64,000 nucleotides of DNA from Prevotella sp. S7-1-8 (GCF_000758925.1 NZ_JRNC01000034.1:1-64000), one strand, 5' to 3'; shown: positions 52,325 to 63,206, counted from the first letter of the stretch. The notes: generated by a model from the sequence alone, not told the origin. A program made the numbers and translations.

Positions 52325-55300
52325 TTATAGTTGTATTCTCTTGATTGTTATATTCAATTTGAAGCTGTCAAAATCAACCTCATCCCCATCATTGTCAGCG
52401 ATTGAGATTTCGTTGGCCAACACCTGGGATTTGATATAATCGGCGTGAGCGTGGATGGCAGCGTCAGTTTCGGTGTTCGGGGCGACGACGACACTGATGC
52501 GGTCGGTGATTTCCAAGCCCGCTTCCTTTCGCATGTTCTGTATGCGGTTGATGAGCTCGCGAGCCATTCCTTCTTGCCGGAGAGCCTCGGTAAGCTCCAC
52601 TTCGAGCGCCACGGTAAGATTTCCCTCATTGCTTACCAACCATCCGGGAACGTCCTCGGATATGATTTCGACATCCGCGACATCTACGGTTATCGCCTTT
52701 CCGTCCAACTCAAAACTGTAACGTCCTTGTCTCTCGAACCGGGATATCTCATCTTGTGTCAGCAAGCCCATCTTTGCGGCTACACCTTTCATGTCTTTGC
52801 CAAACTTCTTTCCCATCACTCGGAAATTGCATTTCACCCTCTTGACCAAAATACCTTGACCCTCAGCAAACTTCAACTCTTTCACGTTCACTTCATGGAT
52901 GATCAACTCTTTCACCGCCTCGATATGTTCACGCTGTTCTTTGTCCACGGCGGGAATTAATATTTGCTGCAGCGGCTGGCGCACTTTGACATTGACTTTA
53001 CGACGCAAAGCCAATACCATTGAGGTGATTTTTTGGGCCAAATCCATACGTTTCTCTAAGTCGAGGTCTATGAAACCCTCATTCACTTCCGGGAAATTAT
53101 CAATATGCACGGATGCCTTCCCGCCGCCTAAATCATGGTAAAGCTGATCCGCATAAAACGGAGCGAACGGCGCCAGCAATTTGGACACGGTCAGCAAACA
53201 GGTGTAAAGCGTGTCGTAAGCCGCGAGCTTGTCCGCGCTCATCTCCTTGCCCCAAAAGCGTTTACGATTTAATCTCACATACCAATTGCTCAAATCGTTG
53301 TTCACGAAGTTGTCTATCAATCGTCCCGCGCGGGTAGGATCATAGTTGTCAAGCTCAAGTTCCACGTTCTTGACCAACGTGTTCAGGCACGAAAGAATCC
53401 ACAAGTCTATCTCCTTCAAGCCCTCTCTGCGCTCCGTGAGCACACGCGAGCCACTGTCCACGCCATAGTGGTCAACGTTGGCATAGAGCGCGAAAAAACT
53501 GTAGGTATTATACAACGTACCAAAGAATTTGCGTCTTACCTCATCAACTCCGTTAGCGTCGAACTTTAGGTTATCCCACGGCTCGCTGTTGGTCATCATG
53601 TAAAAACGTACAGCATCGGCGCCATACTTGTCTATCATCTCAAACGGATTGGTCACGTTGCCCACGTGCTTACTCATTTTGTTGCCCTTGGAGTCAAGCA
53701 CAAGCCCCGTTGAAATCACATTCTTAAAAGCCACCGTGTCGAACACCATCGTGGCAATGGCATGCAGCGTGAAGAACCATCCACGCGTCTGGTCAACACC
53801 CTCATTGATAAAATCAGCAGGGAAGAACGCCGGAGGAATGGGTATTCCCTCATAGGCACTGTGCACAAGCAAGCGTCGATAAGCATCCTCGCTCATGCCA
53901 ACTCTCTTCAACCCCTCCGCATTGATGGCTCCCTCGAACGGATAATGTTGCTGGGCGTAAGGCATAGACCCACTGTCAAACCACACGTCTATCAAGTCAG
54001 TTTCACGTCTCATGGGCTTACCTTCATCGGTAACCAAAACTATATAGTCAATGTAAGGGCGATGGAGGTCAATCTTGTCATAGTTCTCTTGAGAGTAATC
54101 ACCGGGTACAAATCCTCTCTCTTTGAGGGGATTGCTTTTCATCACGCCAACAGCGACAGATTTTTCTATCTCATTATATAGTTCTTCTACAGAGCCTATA
54201 CACTTCTCATTGCGGTTCTCGTCACGCCATATAGGCAATGGTGTGCCCCAAAAGCGCGAGCGAGACAAGTTCCAGTCGTTCAAATTTTCCAGCCAATTGC
54301 CAAAGCGTCCGGTGCCCGTTGATTCCGGTTGCCATCGTATGGTCTTGTTCAGTTCAACCATACGGTCCTTTTTAGCCGTGTCTCTTATAAACCAACTGTC
54401 AAGTGGGTAATAAAGTATCGGTTTGTCCGTACGCCAACAGTGAGGGTAATTATGAACGTGCTTCTCTATTTTGAAGGCCGTCCCCTCCTGCTTCATCTCC
54501 ATGCAAATAACGATGTTCAGGTCCTCCGCTTTCTCGGACGCCTTCGCGTCCCAAACGCCGTCCTTGTTAAATTTAGGGTCGTAGGCGTTCTTCACATAGT
54601 CTCCGGCATGTCTATTATATGCGTCAACATCCACACATTGCTTTACAAAATTTTGGTCAAGCTCGTCAAGTTTATAATATTTTCCTTGCAAGTCAACCAT
54701 AGGACGGGTTGCGCCTTTCCGAGAAACCAAGCACAATCCTGGTATCCCTGCGTCTTTGGCAACCTTGGCATCGTCAGCGCCAAAAGTTGGAGCGATATGC
54801 ACAATACCAGTTCCATCCTCTGTCGTCACATAGTCGCCAAGTATTACGCGGAACGCCTTGTCACTCATTTCGACAAATTTATCACGGCCCTCTTGGCTTG
54901 CAAACAGTTTCTCTGGATGTTTTGATGAGTAGTCTTTCACAAACTGTGGCGCAAAATTATCAACTTTCTCACACGGTTTAACCCACGGCATGAGTTGCTC
55001 ATATTGCATCCCCTCGAGCTCCGTGCCTTTCAATCGATCGATAATTTTCCACGGACAAAGTTTCTTATCCTTGTCAAAGGGCGGCAGCTTCCCTTCCTTG
55101 CACTCTTGCTTAGCATCCAAATAGCCAGCGATTCTGGTTTCCGCCATAACTACCGTTACAGGTGCGCCATCATACGGATTGTAAGTTTGCACGACCACAT
55201 AATCAATTTTTGGGCCTACGCAGAGAGCTGTGTTCGATGGCAATGTCCATGGTGTGGTAGTCCATGCTATAAAATAAGGTTTACCATGTTCGCACCATTC

Positions 55301-55978
55301 GTTTTTTGGATTTTTTATCAAGAATTGTGCTGTTACCGTCGTGTCTTTCACGTCTCGGTAGCATCCCGGCTGATTCAGTTCATGGCTTGACAAACCTGTG
55401 CCTGCCGCGGGAGAATAGGGCTGTATCGTATATCCTTTGTATAGCAGGCCTTTGTTATACAGCTGCTTCAGCAGCCACCAAAGGGTCTCTATATATTTGT
55501 TATCATAGGTTATATAAGGATTGTCCAGATCGACGAAATATCCCATTTTCTCCGTAAGTTCTCGCCACTCGGCGGTAAACTTCATCACGTTCTTGCGGCA
55601 GCGTTGGTTATAATCCTCCACCGAGATATATTTGTCGGACGATTTGTTGTCGATATCCTTTTTTGTAATTCCAAGTTCTTTCTCGACACCCAGTTCCACA
55701 GGCAATCCGTGAGTATCCCACCCCGCCTTGCGTTTCACCTCAAAGCCACGCATGGTCTTGTAGCGGTTAAAAGTATCCTTGATGGCGCGCGCCAACACGT
55801 GGTGAATGCCTGGATGTCCGTTTGCGGAAGGAGGTCCTTCGAAGAAAATAAACGGGGTACATCCTTTTCGCTCGTCAATGCTTCTGTGAAAAATATTGTT
55901 TCGTTCCCACTCTTGGAGCGTCACCTCATTTGTCTTATTCAAGTCCAAACCTGCATATTCGGCAAACTTCTTAGTCAT
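52325..55978 (-). CDS. ileS: Isoleucyl-tRNA synthetase
   Basis: The 1217-residue class I synthetase has the HIGH-type motif (SANGHPGIHHVLARAIKDTF, about 53), an editing domain with TTPWTLPSNTALCV, the KMSKS motif (GNKMSKHVGN, about 763) and a long anticodon-binding C-terminus. The size and motifs fit the eukaryote-like group (often mupirocin-tolerant) usual in Bacteroidetes. First gene of an operon with the DksA-like gene, lspA and the DUF4296 gene. Confidence 0.97.
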   Translation of the reverse strand: MTKKFAEYAGLDLNKTNEVTLQEWERNNIFHRSIDERKGCTPFIFFEGPPSANGHPGIHHVLARAIKDTFNRYKTMRGFEVKRKAGWDTHGLPVELGVEKELGITKKDIDNKSSDKYISVEDYNQRCRKNVMKFTAEWRELTEKMGYFVDLDNPYITYDNKYIETLWWLLKQLYNKGLLYKGYTIQPYSPAAGTGLSSHELNQPGCYRDVKDTTVTAQFLIKNPKNEWCEHGKPYFIAWTTTPWTLPSNTALCVGPKIDYVVVQTYNPYDGAPVTVVMAETRIAGYLDAKQECKEGKLPPFDKDKKLCPWKIIDRLKGTELEGMQYEQLMPWVKPCEKVDNFAPQFVKDYSSKHPEKLFASQEGRDKFVEMSDKAFRVILGDYVTTEDGTGIVHIAPTFGADDAKVAKDAGIPGLCLVSRKGATRPMVDLQGKYYKLDELDQNFVKQCVDVDAYNRHAGDYVKNAYDPKFNKDGVWDAKASEKAEDLNIVICMEMKQEGTAFKIEKHVHNYPHCWRTDKPILYYPLDSWFIRDTAKKDRMVELNKTIRWQPESTGTGRFGNWLENLNDWNLSRSRFWGTPLPIWRDENRNEKCIGSVEELYNEIEKSVAVGVMKSNPLKERGFVPGDYSQENYDKIDLHRPYIDYIVLVTDEGKPMRRETDLIDVWFDSGSMPYAQQHYPFEGAINAEGLKRVGMSEDAYRRLLVHSAYEGIPIPPAFFPADFINEGVDQTRGWFFTLHAIATMVFDTVAFKNVISTGLVLDSKGNKMSKHVGNVTNPFEMIDKYGADAVRFYMMTNSEPWDNLKFDANGVDEVRRKFFGTLYNTYSFFALYANVDHYGVDSGSRVLTERREGLKEIDLWILSCLNTLVKNVELELDNYDPTRAGRLIDNFVNNDLSNWYVRLNRKRFWGKEMSADKLAAYDTLYTCLLTVSKLLAPFAPFYADQLYHDLGGGKASVHIDNFPEVNEGFIDLDLEKRMDLAQKITSMVLALRRKVNVKVRQPLQQILIPAVDKEQREHIEAVKELIIHEVNVKELKFAEGQGILVKRVKCNFRVMGKKFGKDMKGVAAKMGLLTQDEISRFERQGRYSFELDGKAITVDVADVEIISEDVPGWLVSNEGNLTVALEVELTEALRQEGMARELINRIQNMRKEAGLEITDRISVVVAPNTETDAAIHAHADYIKSQVLANEISIADNDGDEVDFDSFKLNITIKRIQL

Positions 55979-56013
55979 AATTTATCTTACTTTACCTTAT
56001 TATAAATTTTTCG

Positions 56014-56021
56014 CAAAGATA
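56014..56021 (-). promoter_or_regulatory. -7 element of the ileS operon
   Basis: TATCTTTG on the minus strand, 35 nt before the ATG. Confidence 0.65.
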
Positions 56022-56053
56022 GCAAAAAAATATATATTCTACAAATTTTTATC

Positions 56054-56061
56054 TACCTTTG
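56054..56061 (+). promoter_or_regulatory. -7 element of the engB operon
   Basis: TACCTTTG, 18 nt before the ATG at 56080, divergent from the ileS promoter. Confidence 0.65.
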
Positions 56062-56079
56062 CAACAAAATCACAACTCC

Positions 56080-56697
56080 ATGAATATCAACCAAGCCCAA
56101 TACGTCCTCTCAGCGCCCACGGTGTCTAAATGTCCCCAAGACACCAAACCTGAGTTTGCGTTCATCGGTCGAAGCAATGTAGGCAAATCCAGCCTCATCA
56201 ACATGCTCTGCAATCACAAAGGATTGGCCAAGACCTCGGCCACGCCGGGAAAAACGTTGCTCATCAATCATTTTGTCATCAACAAGGAATGGTACATCGT
56301 AGACCTGCCTGGCTATGGCTATGCCAAGCGTTCGAAGACAGTAATAGGACAGTTAGACAACATGATACGTTCCTATATCTTGCAACGTAGGCAATTGGCA
56401 AACGTCTTTGTTCTAATAGACATTCGCCATGAACAACAAAAAAATGATCGAGAATTCATTGACTGGTTAGGAATTAGTGGCATTCCCTTCTCCATCGTTT
56501 TCACCAAAGCCGACAAGATGGGACGAGTTAAAGCACAGGAAAACGCAACCAAATGGATGAACGCTTTACTTGACACTTGGGAAACTTTACCACCTTATTT
56601 TATCACCAGTTCTGAGAAAAAAACTGGCCGAGAGGATGTGCTCGACTATATAGAAAAGGTGTTAAAAGAAATAGAAGAACAAGAAAAACAGGTATGA
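56080..56697 (+). CDS. engB: Ribosome-biogenesis GTPase EngB (YihA/YsxC)
   Basis: From [20 protein letters not shown] the 205-residue TRAFAC GTPase has G1 ([11 protein letters not shown]), G2/switch region (KTSATPGKT), G3 (VDLPGYGYA), G4 (TKADKM) and G5 (TSSEKKTG). It acts in large ribosomal subunit assembly. The start follows from the -7 element overlapping the longer frame. The stop overlaps the next ATG (ATGA). Confidence 0.95.
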   Translation: MNINQAQYVLSAPTVSKCPQDTKPEFAFIGRSNVGKSSLINMLCNHKGLAKTSATPGKTLLINHFVINKEWYIVDLPGYGYAKRSKTVIGQLDNMIRSYILQRRQLANVFVLIDIRHEQQKNDREFIDWLGISGIPFSIVFTKADKMGRVKAQENATKWMNALLDTWETLPPYFITSSEKKTGREDVLDYIEKVLKEIEEQEKQV

Positions 56698-58490
56698 CAC
56701 CTTTTTTAGATGTACAAAATCTCACCAAAACGTTTGGGGCTTTAGTGCTTCTTCAAGATATAAACTTTTCCGTGGGCGAAGGGCAAAAGGTTGGTCTCAT
56801 CGCTAAAAATGGCACCGGAAAATCCACTCTTTTAGAAATTCTTGCAGGACACGAAAGTTATGACGACGGTAAGATTATTTTTAGGAATGACATTAGATTG
56901 AGTTTCTTGGAGCAAACTCCAAAGTTTGATCCGGACGAGCGTGTCATCGATGCGTGTTTCAACCATCAAGGAGACGAAGAACGGTTGTTAAGGGCTAAGC
57001 AGATATTAACCCAACTTCATATCTTCGATTTGTACCAACCCATGCGTCAACTGAGTGGCGGACAGCAAAAAAGAGTGGCGCTCGCCAACGTCCTGATCAC
57101 CCAGCCCGACTTTCTCATTCTTGACGAACCCACCAACCATCTCGACCTCGACATGATTGTTTGGCTTGAGAATTACCTCTCGCGCTCTACGCTCACGCTT
57201 CTCATGGTGACCCACGACCGGTATTTTCTTGACCACGTATGCAATGTGATCATTGAGCTTGACGACCGAAATATCTATACCTACCGTGGTAACTACGCCT
57301 ATTATTTGGACAAGAGGCAAGAGCGCATTGACAATCAGCGCAGCGAAATTCAACGAGCTAACAATTTGTATCGCAAAGAGCTTGAATGGATGCGTCGCAT
57401 GCCTCAAGCGCGAGGGCACAAAGCCCGATACCGCGAAGAGGCCTTTTATGAATTGCAATCTAAAGCTAATCAGCGCATACAAGACCGACAACTTAGGCTC
57501 AAAGCCAGCAACGTGTACATAGGCTCTAAAATCTTTGAATGCCAATATGTTTCCAAAAAATTTGCAGACAGCGATGGCAACGAGAAGATTATCTTAGACA
57601 ATTTTTATTACAACTTTGCCCGTTTCGAGAAGATGGGCATCGTGGGAGCTAACGGAACAGGCAAGTCCACCTTTGTCAAAATGCTCCTCGGCCTTGTGCC
57701 ACCCGATGGCGGCCGCTTCGACATTGGGCAGACCGTGCGCTTCGGCTATTTCTCACAAGAGGGGTTGACATTCGATGATGACGACAAAGTGATAGACGCC
57801 GTGACCAACATCGCAGATGTCATAGACCTCGGTGGAGGACGCAAGATGACGGCCTCCCAGTTCCTTAATTATTTTATGTTCGAACCTGAGCAGCAGCACA
57901 ACTACATCTATAAGCTCAGCGGCGGCGAGCGACGCAAACTGTATCTATGCACCGTGCTGATGCGAAACCCCAACTTTCTCGTTCTCGACGAACCTACAAA
58001 CGACCTTGATATCCAAACGTTGCAGGTCTTGGAGGAGTATCTGCAAGATTTTCCCGGCTGTGTCATCATTGTCAGCCACGACCGTTATTTCATGGATAAG
58101 GTTGTAGATCACCTCTTGGTGTTCGAGGGAGAGGGTCGAGTCGCCGACTTCCCGGGCAACTATACACAGTATCGAGAATGGTGTTCTCTCAAATCAAAAC
58201 AAGAAAAAAACAAAAGGCAGGACGACAAAAACAATGCAGACAGCAAATCCTCCAAAAACTATCACCATGACACCCGCAAGCGTATGTCATACAAGGAAAA
58301 GCGCGAGTACGAACAACTTACCAAAGATATAGACAGCTTGGAGGCAGAGCAAAAGGCCCTCGAAGACGCGCTATGCAGCGGCAAGCTGTCTGTTGAGGAG
58401 CTAACTGAAAAAAGCAAGCGATTGCCACTACTCAAGCAAGAGCTTGATGACAAAGAGATGCGATGGTTAGAACTCAGCGAGTTGGCTTAG
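56694..58490 (+). CDS. ABC-F family ATPase
   Basis: The 598-residue soluble protein has two ABC domains and no membrane helices. Walker [20 protein letters not shown] and [17 protein letters not shown]; signatures [12 protein letters not shown] and [12 protein letters not shown]; Walker [15 protein letters not shown] and [15 protein letters not shown] charged linker lies between the domains (about 180-285) and a coiled coil closes the protein (about 525-598). ABC-F proteins act on the ribosome E site in translation or antibiotic protection; this is probably a housekeeping member. Translationally coupled to engB. Confidence 0.93.
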   Translation: MTPFLDVQNLTKTFGALVLLQDINFSVGEGQKVGLIAKNGTGKSTLLEILAGHESYDDGKIIFRNDIRLSFLEQTPKFDPDERVIDACFNHQGDEERLLRAKQILTQLHIFDLYQPMRQLSGGQQKRVALANVLITQPDFLILDEPTNHLDLDMIVWLENYLSRSTLTLLMVTHDRYFLDHVCNVIIELDDRNIYTYRGNYAYYLDKRQERIDNQRSEIQRANNLYRKELEWMRRMPQARGHKARYREEAFYELQSKANQRIQDRQLRLKASNVYIGSKIFECQYVSKKFADSDGNEKIILDNFYYNFARFEKMGIVGANGTGKSTFVKMLLGLVPPDGGRFDIGQTVRFGYFSQEGLTFDDDDKVIDAVTNIADVIDLGGGRKMTASQFLNYFMFEPEQQHNYIYKLSGGERRKLYLCTVLMRNPNFLVLDEPTNDLDIQTLQVLEEYLQDFPGCVIIVSHDRYFMDKVVDHLLVFEGEGRVADFPGNYTQYREWCSLKSKQEKNKRQDDKNNADSKSSKNYHHDTRKRMSYKEKREYEQLTKDIDSLEAEQKALEDALCSGKLSVEELTEKSKRLPLLKQELDDKEMRWLELSELA

Positions 58491-58565
58491 CCAGTCGCCG
58501 CTTTGGCGCGCCGCGCCGTTTTCCCCATCCATCCTTATTGGCACAACTTGCCACAACTTTTTTGC

Positions 58566-59231
58566 CTATTCACATGTGATAAGCATATTCCATACAGCCA
58601 TGACATGGCAGAACGTTCCCAACAACACAAAAAAGTGGAATACCGTATGCATGTACCTTCGTTTGTGCAAGGTGTAGAAAATGGCGCCTGTTATATACGC
58701 CACTCCCTCCCCCACCAACCATCCTATGGTCTGCTCGTTGACAGCGCGGAGCAAAGGGCCGAAAACTGCCAAGACGCTAAGGCCCATCGCCACATAACAC
58801 AGCGTCTCGAAATTACTATGCCTCTTCAACCCGCCAAGGGCGTAAAAGGTTCCCGCCACGGCGCACAGGCAAACAAAAACAAGCAAACCAACACCCCAAT
58901 GTCCCTGCGAACGAAGCGCTACCAGCGTCACCGGAGCATAAGAGCCGGCAATATGCCAATATATCGCCACATGATCCCAATACCTGAAACGACTTTTCCA
59001 CGGCGAGCTTGGCGCCATGGCGTGATACATCGCGCTGGCCAAATAAGAATCGAGCATACCAAACAAATAGAACAGCACGCTGGCCATCGCCATCGTGTCG
59101 CATGCGTCAGCGCATCTTTTCAAAAACATCGCGCCAGCCACCATGCCCAACACAATACCAGCGACATGGCTCCAAGCGTTCCATCTATCCTCGGTTGAAG
59201 TATAGAAAAAAGTGTCGTTCCTTTCAGACAT
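58566..59231 (-). CDS. Hemolysin III/TrhA family membrane protein (PAQR-like)
   Basis: From MSERNDTFFYTSTEDRWNAW the 221-residue protein has seven hydrophobic segments and the family histidines: AMYHAMAP (first), and the C-terminal MHTVFHFFVLLGTFCHVMAV (HxxxH...H). These correspond to the metal site of PAQR/TrhA proteins. Family members affect membrane fluidity or fatty acid balance; a haemolytic role is not implied. Single minus-strand gene; no -7 element could be recognised. Confidence 0.87.
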   Translation of the reverse strand: MSERNDTFFYTSTEDRWNAWSHVAGIVLGMVAGAMFLKRCADACDTMAMASVLFYLFGMLDSYLASAMYHAMAPSSPWKSRFRYWDHVAIYWHIAGSYAPVTLVALRSQGHWGVGLLVFVCLCAVAGTFYALGGLKRHSNFETLCYVAMGLSVLAVFGPLLRAVNEQTIGWLVGEGVAYITGAIFYTLHKRRYMHTVFHFFVLLGTFCHVMAVWNMLITCE

Positions 59232-59270
59232 AGTCCTCCACAAGTTTAGTCAAGACACCGCCTCCGCCAA

Positions 59271-59984
59271 TCAAAAGCCCAAAACATCATCCACCAGTAT
59301 CACGATGTGACGGCCGGCTGGGTGCGACATGCGTTGCACGCAGATATAATTGCAGATGCTATCAGGCGAAAGACAGTCGTGGCAAGCGCCATCTGATTGG
59401 CATGGCGTATTAAAGCCAAAACGCAACATGTTTGTCGGCGCGGCCGTGGAGCGAGCCCGTTTCATAGCCGCGTCGGCGTCCTGGCATATTTTGTTCAATC
59501 CCACCACATAGATCACATGCTTTGAGCCCCATACTTGGGCGGCCAAACGATTGCCATTACCATCAATATTCACGACTACTCCATCCTCGCTCATCGCATT
59601 GACACTTGAGAGGTAGTAATCACATTCAAATGCTTTACGGTAAACATGAAACTTGTCTTCCGGTGTCGTTACGTCATCGCGATCATAAACTTTGTATTCG
59701 CCATTCTTGAGCATATGGGTTATACCTGTTGATCTTATAGTGACCGACCCTCCCCAGCTCACCGAGCTGCCCACGGGTATCAACTGCCTGACTCGATCGA
59801 GCAAGTCGTTCGTGTTTTTGCAAAAATAAGCCTCGTAATGGCGTTTTTTTAAGTTCTGGATAAGCTTTTGAGCCAAAAGTTCATTCCTTTTTTCTTTTGC
59901 GTTCACGATGTTTGTATCGTTTAGTTTTTGAGAACCCGTTTCCCGATGCCATGCCCTAACGCCAATGGCGGCCAACCATGCCAT
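59271..59984 (-). CDS. LUD-domain protein (YkgG/LutC-like)
   Basis: A 237-residue protein whose core matches the LUD domain: VGSSVSWGGSVTIRSTGITH, YYLSSVNAMSEDGVVVNIDG, NGNRLAAQVWGSKHVIYVVG and NMLRFGFNTPC. A cysteine-rich stretch follows (CQSDGACHDCLSPDSICNYIC). LUD proteins are linked to lactate and quinone redox chemistry, but the function of single-domain forms is unclear. The first 25 residues may not be translated: GTG at NIVNAKEKRNEL is another possible start. Confidence 0.82.
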   Translation of the reverse strand: MAWLAAIGVRAWHRETGSQKLNDTNIVNAKEKRNELLAQKLIQNLKKRHYEAYFCKNTNDLLDRVRQLIPVGSSVSWGGSVTIRSTGITHMLKNGEYKVYDRDDVTTPEDKFHVYRKAFECDYYLSSVNAMSEDGVVVNIDGNGNRLAAQVWGSKHVIYVVGLNKICQDADAAMKRARSTAAPTNMLRFGFNTPCQSDGACHDCLSPDSICNYICVQRMSHPAGRHIVILVDDVLGF

Positions 59985-59989
59985 TTTTC

Positions 59990-61075
59990 CTATGCCATCG
60001 ATATAATCTTCTTGGGCAATTGTTTAAATATAAAAGCTATGTTTTCCCTTGGTGACAACAAAACGGTTCGTCCATAGTGTTTTACCTTGATGGCAAACAC
60101 CTCGCAATTATATTTCCACCCGGAACGCACCGCGTTCTTGCGGCCATATTTTCCAAAGTTTCCTCGTTTAAAAACAATACGCATAAAAAATTCCACGTAT
60201 TTACTATCCTCGTTTCCTTTAGGCAGTATAAGCTTGCCATCGTCCAATCCAAGGTATTTGTTCAAGATAAGCTCTATGACATGAAACGCTTTCTCAAAAT
60301 CCAATTTTCGAAGAATGGTGACGACGCGCTTCTTTTGTGCCGCATCCATATCCATACTTTTCATAATCATTGCGACATCGCAAAATTGCCGCAAACCCAC
60401 GCCTATCTCTATAAGGTGATGATAGAGATGCAAGAACGTGTATGCCAAATTCAACGATTCGTCCAGTATGGGAACCCTTACGCCATCTATGTATCGATAA
60501 GACAACGAAGAAGTGTGTATCATCCGGTCAAACTCCTTCTGATTGCGAGAGGATGAAAATTTCATGAGGCAATAGTGCATCTCGAACACCACGCCATGGC
60601 GCTCAAAACTTACATGTTGCTCATCCTCCTCGCTTCTTTTTATAGTTATTTGCCACTCTTTCTCTATAAGCGTAACAACCTCTTCAAAAAATTCCGGGAA
60701 AACATAGAAGTCGATATCGCCACATACACGCGCCTCCGGATGTGGATATAGCATGGCTAAGGTTTGTCCTTTTACCAAAAAATATTTCACGTCCCGACCA
60801 GACAGCATTGCGCAGAGCGCTTTCACCTCATTGTTAATGTTCTTATTCGCCTTTACTATACTGGCAGACACCGACAACAACCGTACCGCATCGACAACGC
60901 CCAGACTCACATTGTTTCGCATAAACGCAGACGACACCAACCCCTCTACCGTCTGCTTTTGGGCCATGGCCATCAATTTTTGGAACTTGTCATGGTCTAT
61001 TGACATTCCACTGGGCAGTTCTTCTTGCCACAGCTCCGACCTGATCAACTTAAAAAACAGTTCCCTCAAGCTCAT
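59990..61075 (-). CDS. Nucleotidyltransferase-like protein (NTP_transf_5 family)
   Basis: From MSLRELFFKLIRSELWQEEL the 361-residue protein resembles uncharacterised nucleotidyltransferases near polysaccharide loci: VKYFLVKGQTLAMLYPHPEA, RVCGDIDFYVFP (metal Asp pair), HYCLMKF and LAYTFLHLYHHLIE. It lies directly after the dehydratase gene (gap of about 9 nt) and before the LUD gene. A sugar-nucleotide or surface-glycan role is inferred from the neighbour only. Confidence 0.82.
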   Translation of the reverse strand: MSLRELFFKLIRSELWQEELPSGMSIDHDKFQKLMAMAQKQTVEGLVSSAFMRNNVSLGVVDAVRLLSVSASIVKANKNINNEVKALCAMLSGRDVKYFLVKGQTLAMLYPHPEARVCGDIDFYVFPEFFEEVVTLIEKEWQITIKRSEEDEQHVSFERHGVVFEMHYCLMKFSSSRNQKEFDRMIHTSSLSYRYIDGVRVPILDESLNLAYTFLHLYHHLIEIGVGLRQFCDVAMIMKSMDMDAAQKKRVVTILRKLDFEKAFHVIELILNKYLGLDDGKLILPKGNEDSKYVEFFMRIVFKRGNFGKYGRKNAVRSGWKYNCEVFAIKVKHYGRTVLLSPRENIAFIFKQLPKKIISMA

Positions 61076-61084
61076 AATACCCAC

Positions 61085-63034
61085 TTAAGACTTCGCGCGG
61101 TCACCCTCCAAGACAAAATGACGTTCGTCCAGCTCATATTCCGGGACTATCCTTTTCAACTCATGGACAATATCCATGTCACGAAAAGTAAGGGCCACCT
61201 CTATAAGTTTATCTATCTGTTTTTCAACCTCGGCGAAGTCATATTTTCTCACTTTGGCTATCCGTATCTTCTCGTGGAAGCTCGGCAGGCTGTTCTCGGC
61301 TTCCGCCAACACCTCTTCATAAAGTTTCTCGCCCAGCCGCAAACCCACGTATTTTATCTCCACGCCTTGAACGCCGCTCAGCTTAATCATTCGCTTGGCC
61401 AAATCGGCAATGCGCACGGGCTGTCCCATGTCAAACACAAATATCTGTCCACCCTTGCCGTGCGTCCCAGCCTCCAACACAAGTTTGCAAGCCTCGGATA
61501 TGAGCATGAAGAAACGTATGATGTTGGGGTCGGTCACGGTGACAGGGCCGCCAGCCTTGATTTGTTTCTCAAAGAGAGGAATGACAGAGCCACTCGAACC
61601 CAACACATTGCCAAACCGCGTGGTCACAAATTGCGTGCAGGCAACGCGACCTTTGCCGTCTTTGACATGCCCGGCGCTCACGGCCTCGCTCAAGCTCTGG
61701 CAATAAATCTCACAAACGCGTTTCGAGCATCCCATCACGTTTGTGGGGTTGACGGCCTTGTCGGTAGAAATCATCACAAATTTCTTCACCCCATACTTCA
61801 CGCTTAGATCTGCGATTATCTTGGTTCCGTTCACATTATTATATACAGCCTCGCTCGGATTGTCCTCCATCATGGGCACATGCTTATAGGCCGCGGCATG
61901 AAAAAGATAGTCGGGCATGTACTTGGCAAAGATGTGTTCCATCCGCTCTCTCTGCGTTATGCTCACCACGATAGTCTCACAGGGTACGTTCGGGAAACAC
62001 CTCGCCATCATCAACCGAATGTCGTGCTGCGGCGTCTCGGCCTGATCCACAAGAACGAGGTGGGCAGGACGAAAGGACGCTATCTGCCTCACCATCTCGG
62101 AGCCGATACTTCCTGCCGAACCGGTAACCATCACTCGCTTGTCTTTCAACATGTCGCCTATGGCATCCATGTCCACTTTTATCTCGTTTCTCGGCAAAAG
62201 ATCTTCTATCTTGATTTCGTTGAGTTGTACATTCTGAAGGTCGTCACCATCTTTCCACTCTTGTGATTCCGGCACTATATAGATATGCACCCCTTTGTTG
62301 ATGAGTAAATCTTGCAGTTTGGCATCCTCCCTAAAACGGCCGGTCTGCAACGGAGACACCAACACGGCCTGGATATTCTGGTCCACCAGCACCTCCTCAA
62401 GCCGCTCATTGGGTTGATAGATATTGACACCCATCATTGTTTGTCCGCGATACCTGTTGTCGTGCATGATAAATCCTTTCAACTGGAACTTTGTAGGTTT
62501 GGAGTTTCTTATCATCTTGGCCAATGCCACGCCACCCTCTTGCACGCCATACACCAACGTTCTAACGCCTTTGTCACTGCTGAAAGCCACATCGTAAAGT
62601 GTCTTGACGAATATGCGCAACCCCCACATCAAGATCGTGGAGATAAAATACATGAGAAAAATCTGGCGGCCTTGTAACCGCACGAAGTTCATGGGCCAGT
62701 AGTAAATGGCATAATGGGCCACCTCCGCAATGGCACAACTCATGGCCATGGCATAGGCCACGCGCTGCAAGTCGACAAACGAAGAGTACCTGAGAATGCC
62801 ACTATATGTGCGAAAAACGCGAAAACCTATCAGGTTGAAACACATATAAAGCAAGATGGTCTTGGACAAGATGGTTATATTTCCAAGCGTTACGGCACCG
62901 TGATAATATAACCAGAAAACCAAAATGCCCGATATGTAACAAATCAAACAGTCGAGTATAAGAATGCTCCAATAGGGCAAGGCGTTCTTTGAGAAGTACC
63001 AATTTGCTATTTTGTTGTACATTTTCATAATCAT
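61085..63034 (-). CDS. PglF/WbpM-like membrane nucleotide-sugar 4,6-dehydratase
   Basis: The 649-residue protein has four N-terminal membrane helices (about 15-125), a CoA-binding-like Rossmann domain (about 145-285) and an SDR dehydratase domain (about 295-600): NAD site VMVTGSAGSIGSEMVRQIAS (about 300), DNPSEAVYNNVNGTKI and STDKAVNPTNVMGCSKR. In that last motif Met replaces the usual catalytic Tyr, a trait of UDP-GlcNAc 4,6-dehydratases of the PglF/WbpM class. The reaction starts synthesis of diamino or deoxy sugars for surface glycans. First gene of a three-gene unit. Confidence 0.93.
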   Translation of the reverse strand: MIMKMYNKIANWYFSKNALPYWSILILDCLICYISGILVFWLYYHGAVTLGNITILSKTILLYMCFNLIGFRVFRTYSGILRYSSFVDLQRVAYAMAMSCAIAEVAHYAIYYWPMNFVRLQGRQIFLMYFISTILMWGLRIFVKTLYDVAFSSDKGVRTLVYGVQEGGVALAKMIRNSKPTKFQLKGFIMHDNRYRGQTMMGVNIYQPNERLEEVLVDQNIQAVLVSPLQTGRFREDAKLQDLLINKGVHIYIVPESQEWKDGDDLQNVQLNEIKIEDLLPRNEIKVDMDAIGDMLKDKRVMVTGSAGSIGSEMVRQIASFRPAHLVLVDQAETPQHDIRLMMARCFPNVPCETIVVSITQRERMEHIFAKYMPDYLFHAAAYKHVPMMEDNPSEAVYNNVNGTKIIADLSVKYGVKKFVMISTDKAVNPTNVMGCSKRVCEIYCQSLSEAVSAGHVKDGKGRVACTQFVTTRFGNVLGSSGSVIPLFEKQIKAGGPVTVTDPNIIRFFMLISEACKLVLEAGTHGKGGQIFVFDMGQPVRIADLAKRMIKLSGVQGVEIKYVGLRLGEKLYEEVLAEAENSLPSFHEKIRIAKVRKYDFAEVEKQIDKLIEVALTFRDMDIVHELKRIVPEYELDERHFVLEGDRAKS

Positions 63035-63198
63035 TGGATTAATATAAGTGTCAAAACCGCTCCACTATCTCAGAGCCATCAAAACTTATATGTAGGCACC
63101 ATTGTATAAGCCGCTGAAAAAATCGCCAAGACAATTGTCTGCGTTGGCATATGGCCGAGACTCAATATTTTCATTCCACAAGCCTCTCCTTGCTGCCG

Positions 63199-63206
63199 CA
63201 AAGATA
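63199..63206 (-). promoter_or_regulatory. -7 element of the dehydratase operon
   Basis: TATCTTTG on the minus strand, about 165 nt before the start codon. Confidence 0.55.

Noticed and set aside
61025..61807. 260-codon plus-strand frame opposite the dehydratase
   Set aside because: Antisense shadow; the minus-strand SDR motifs are complete.
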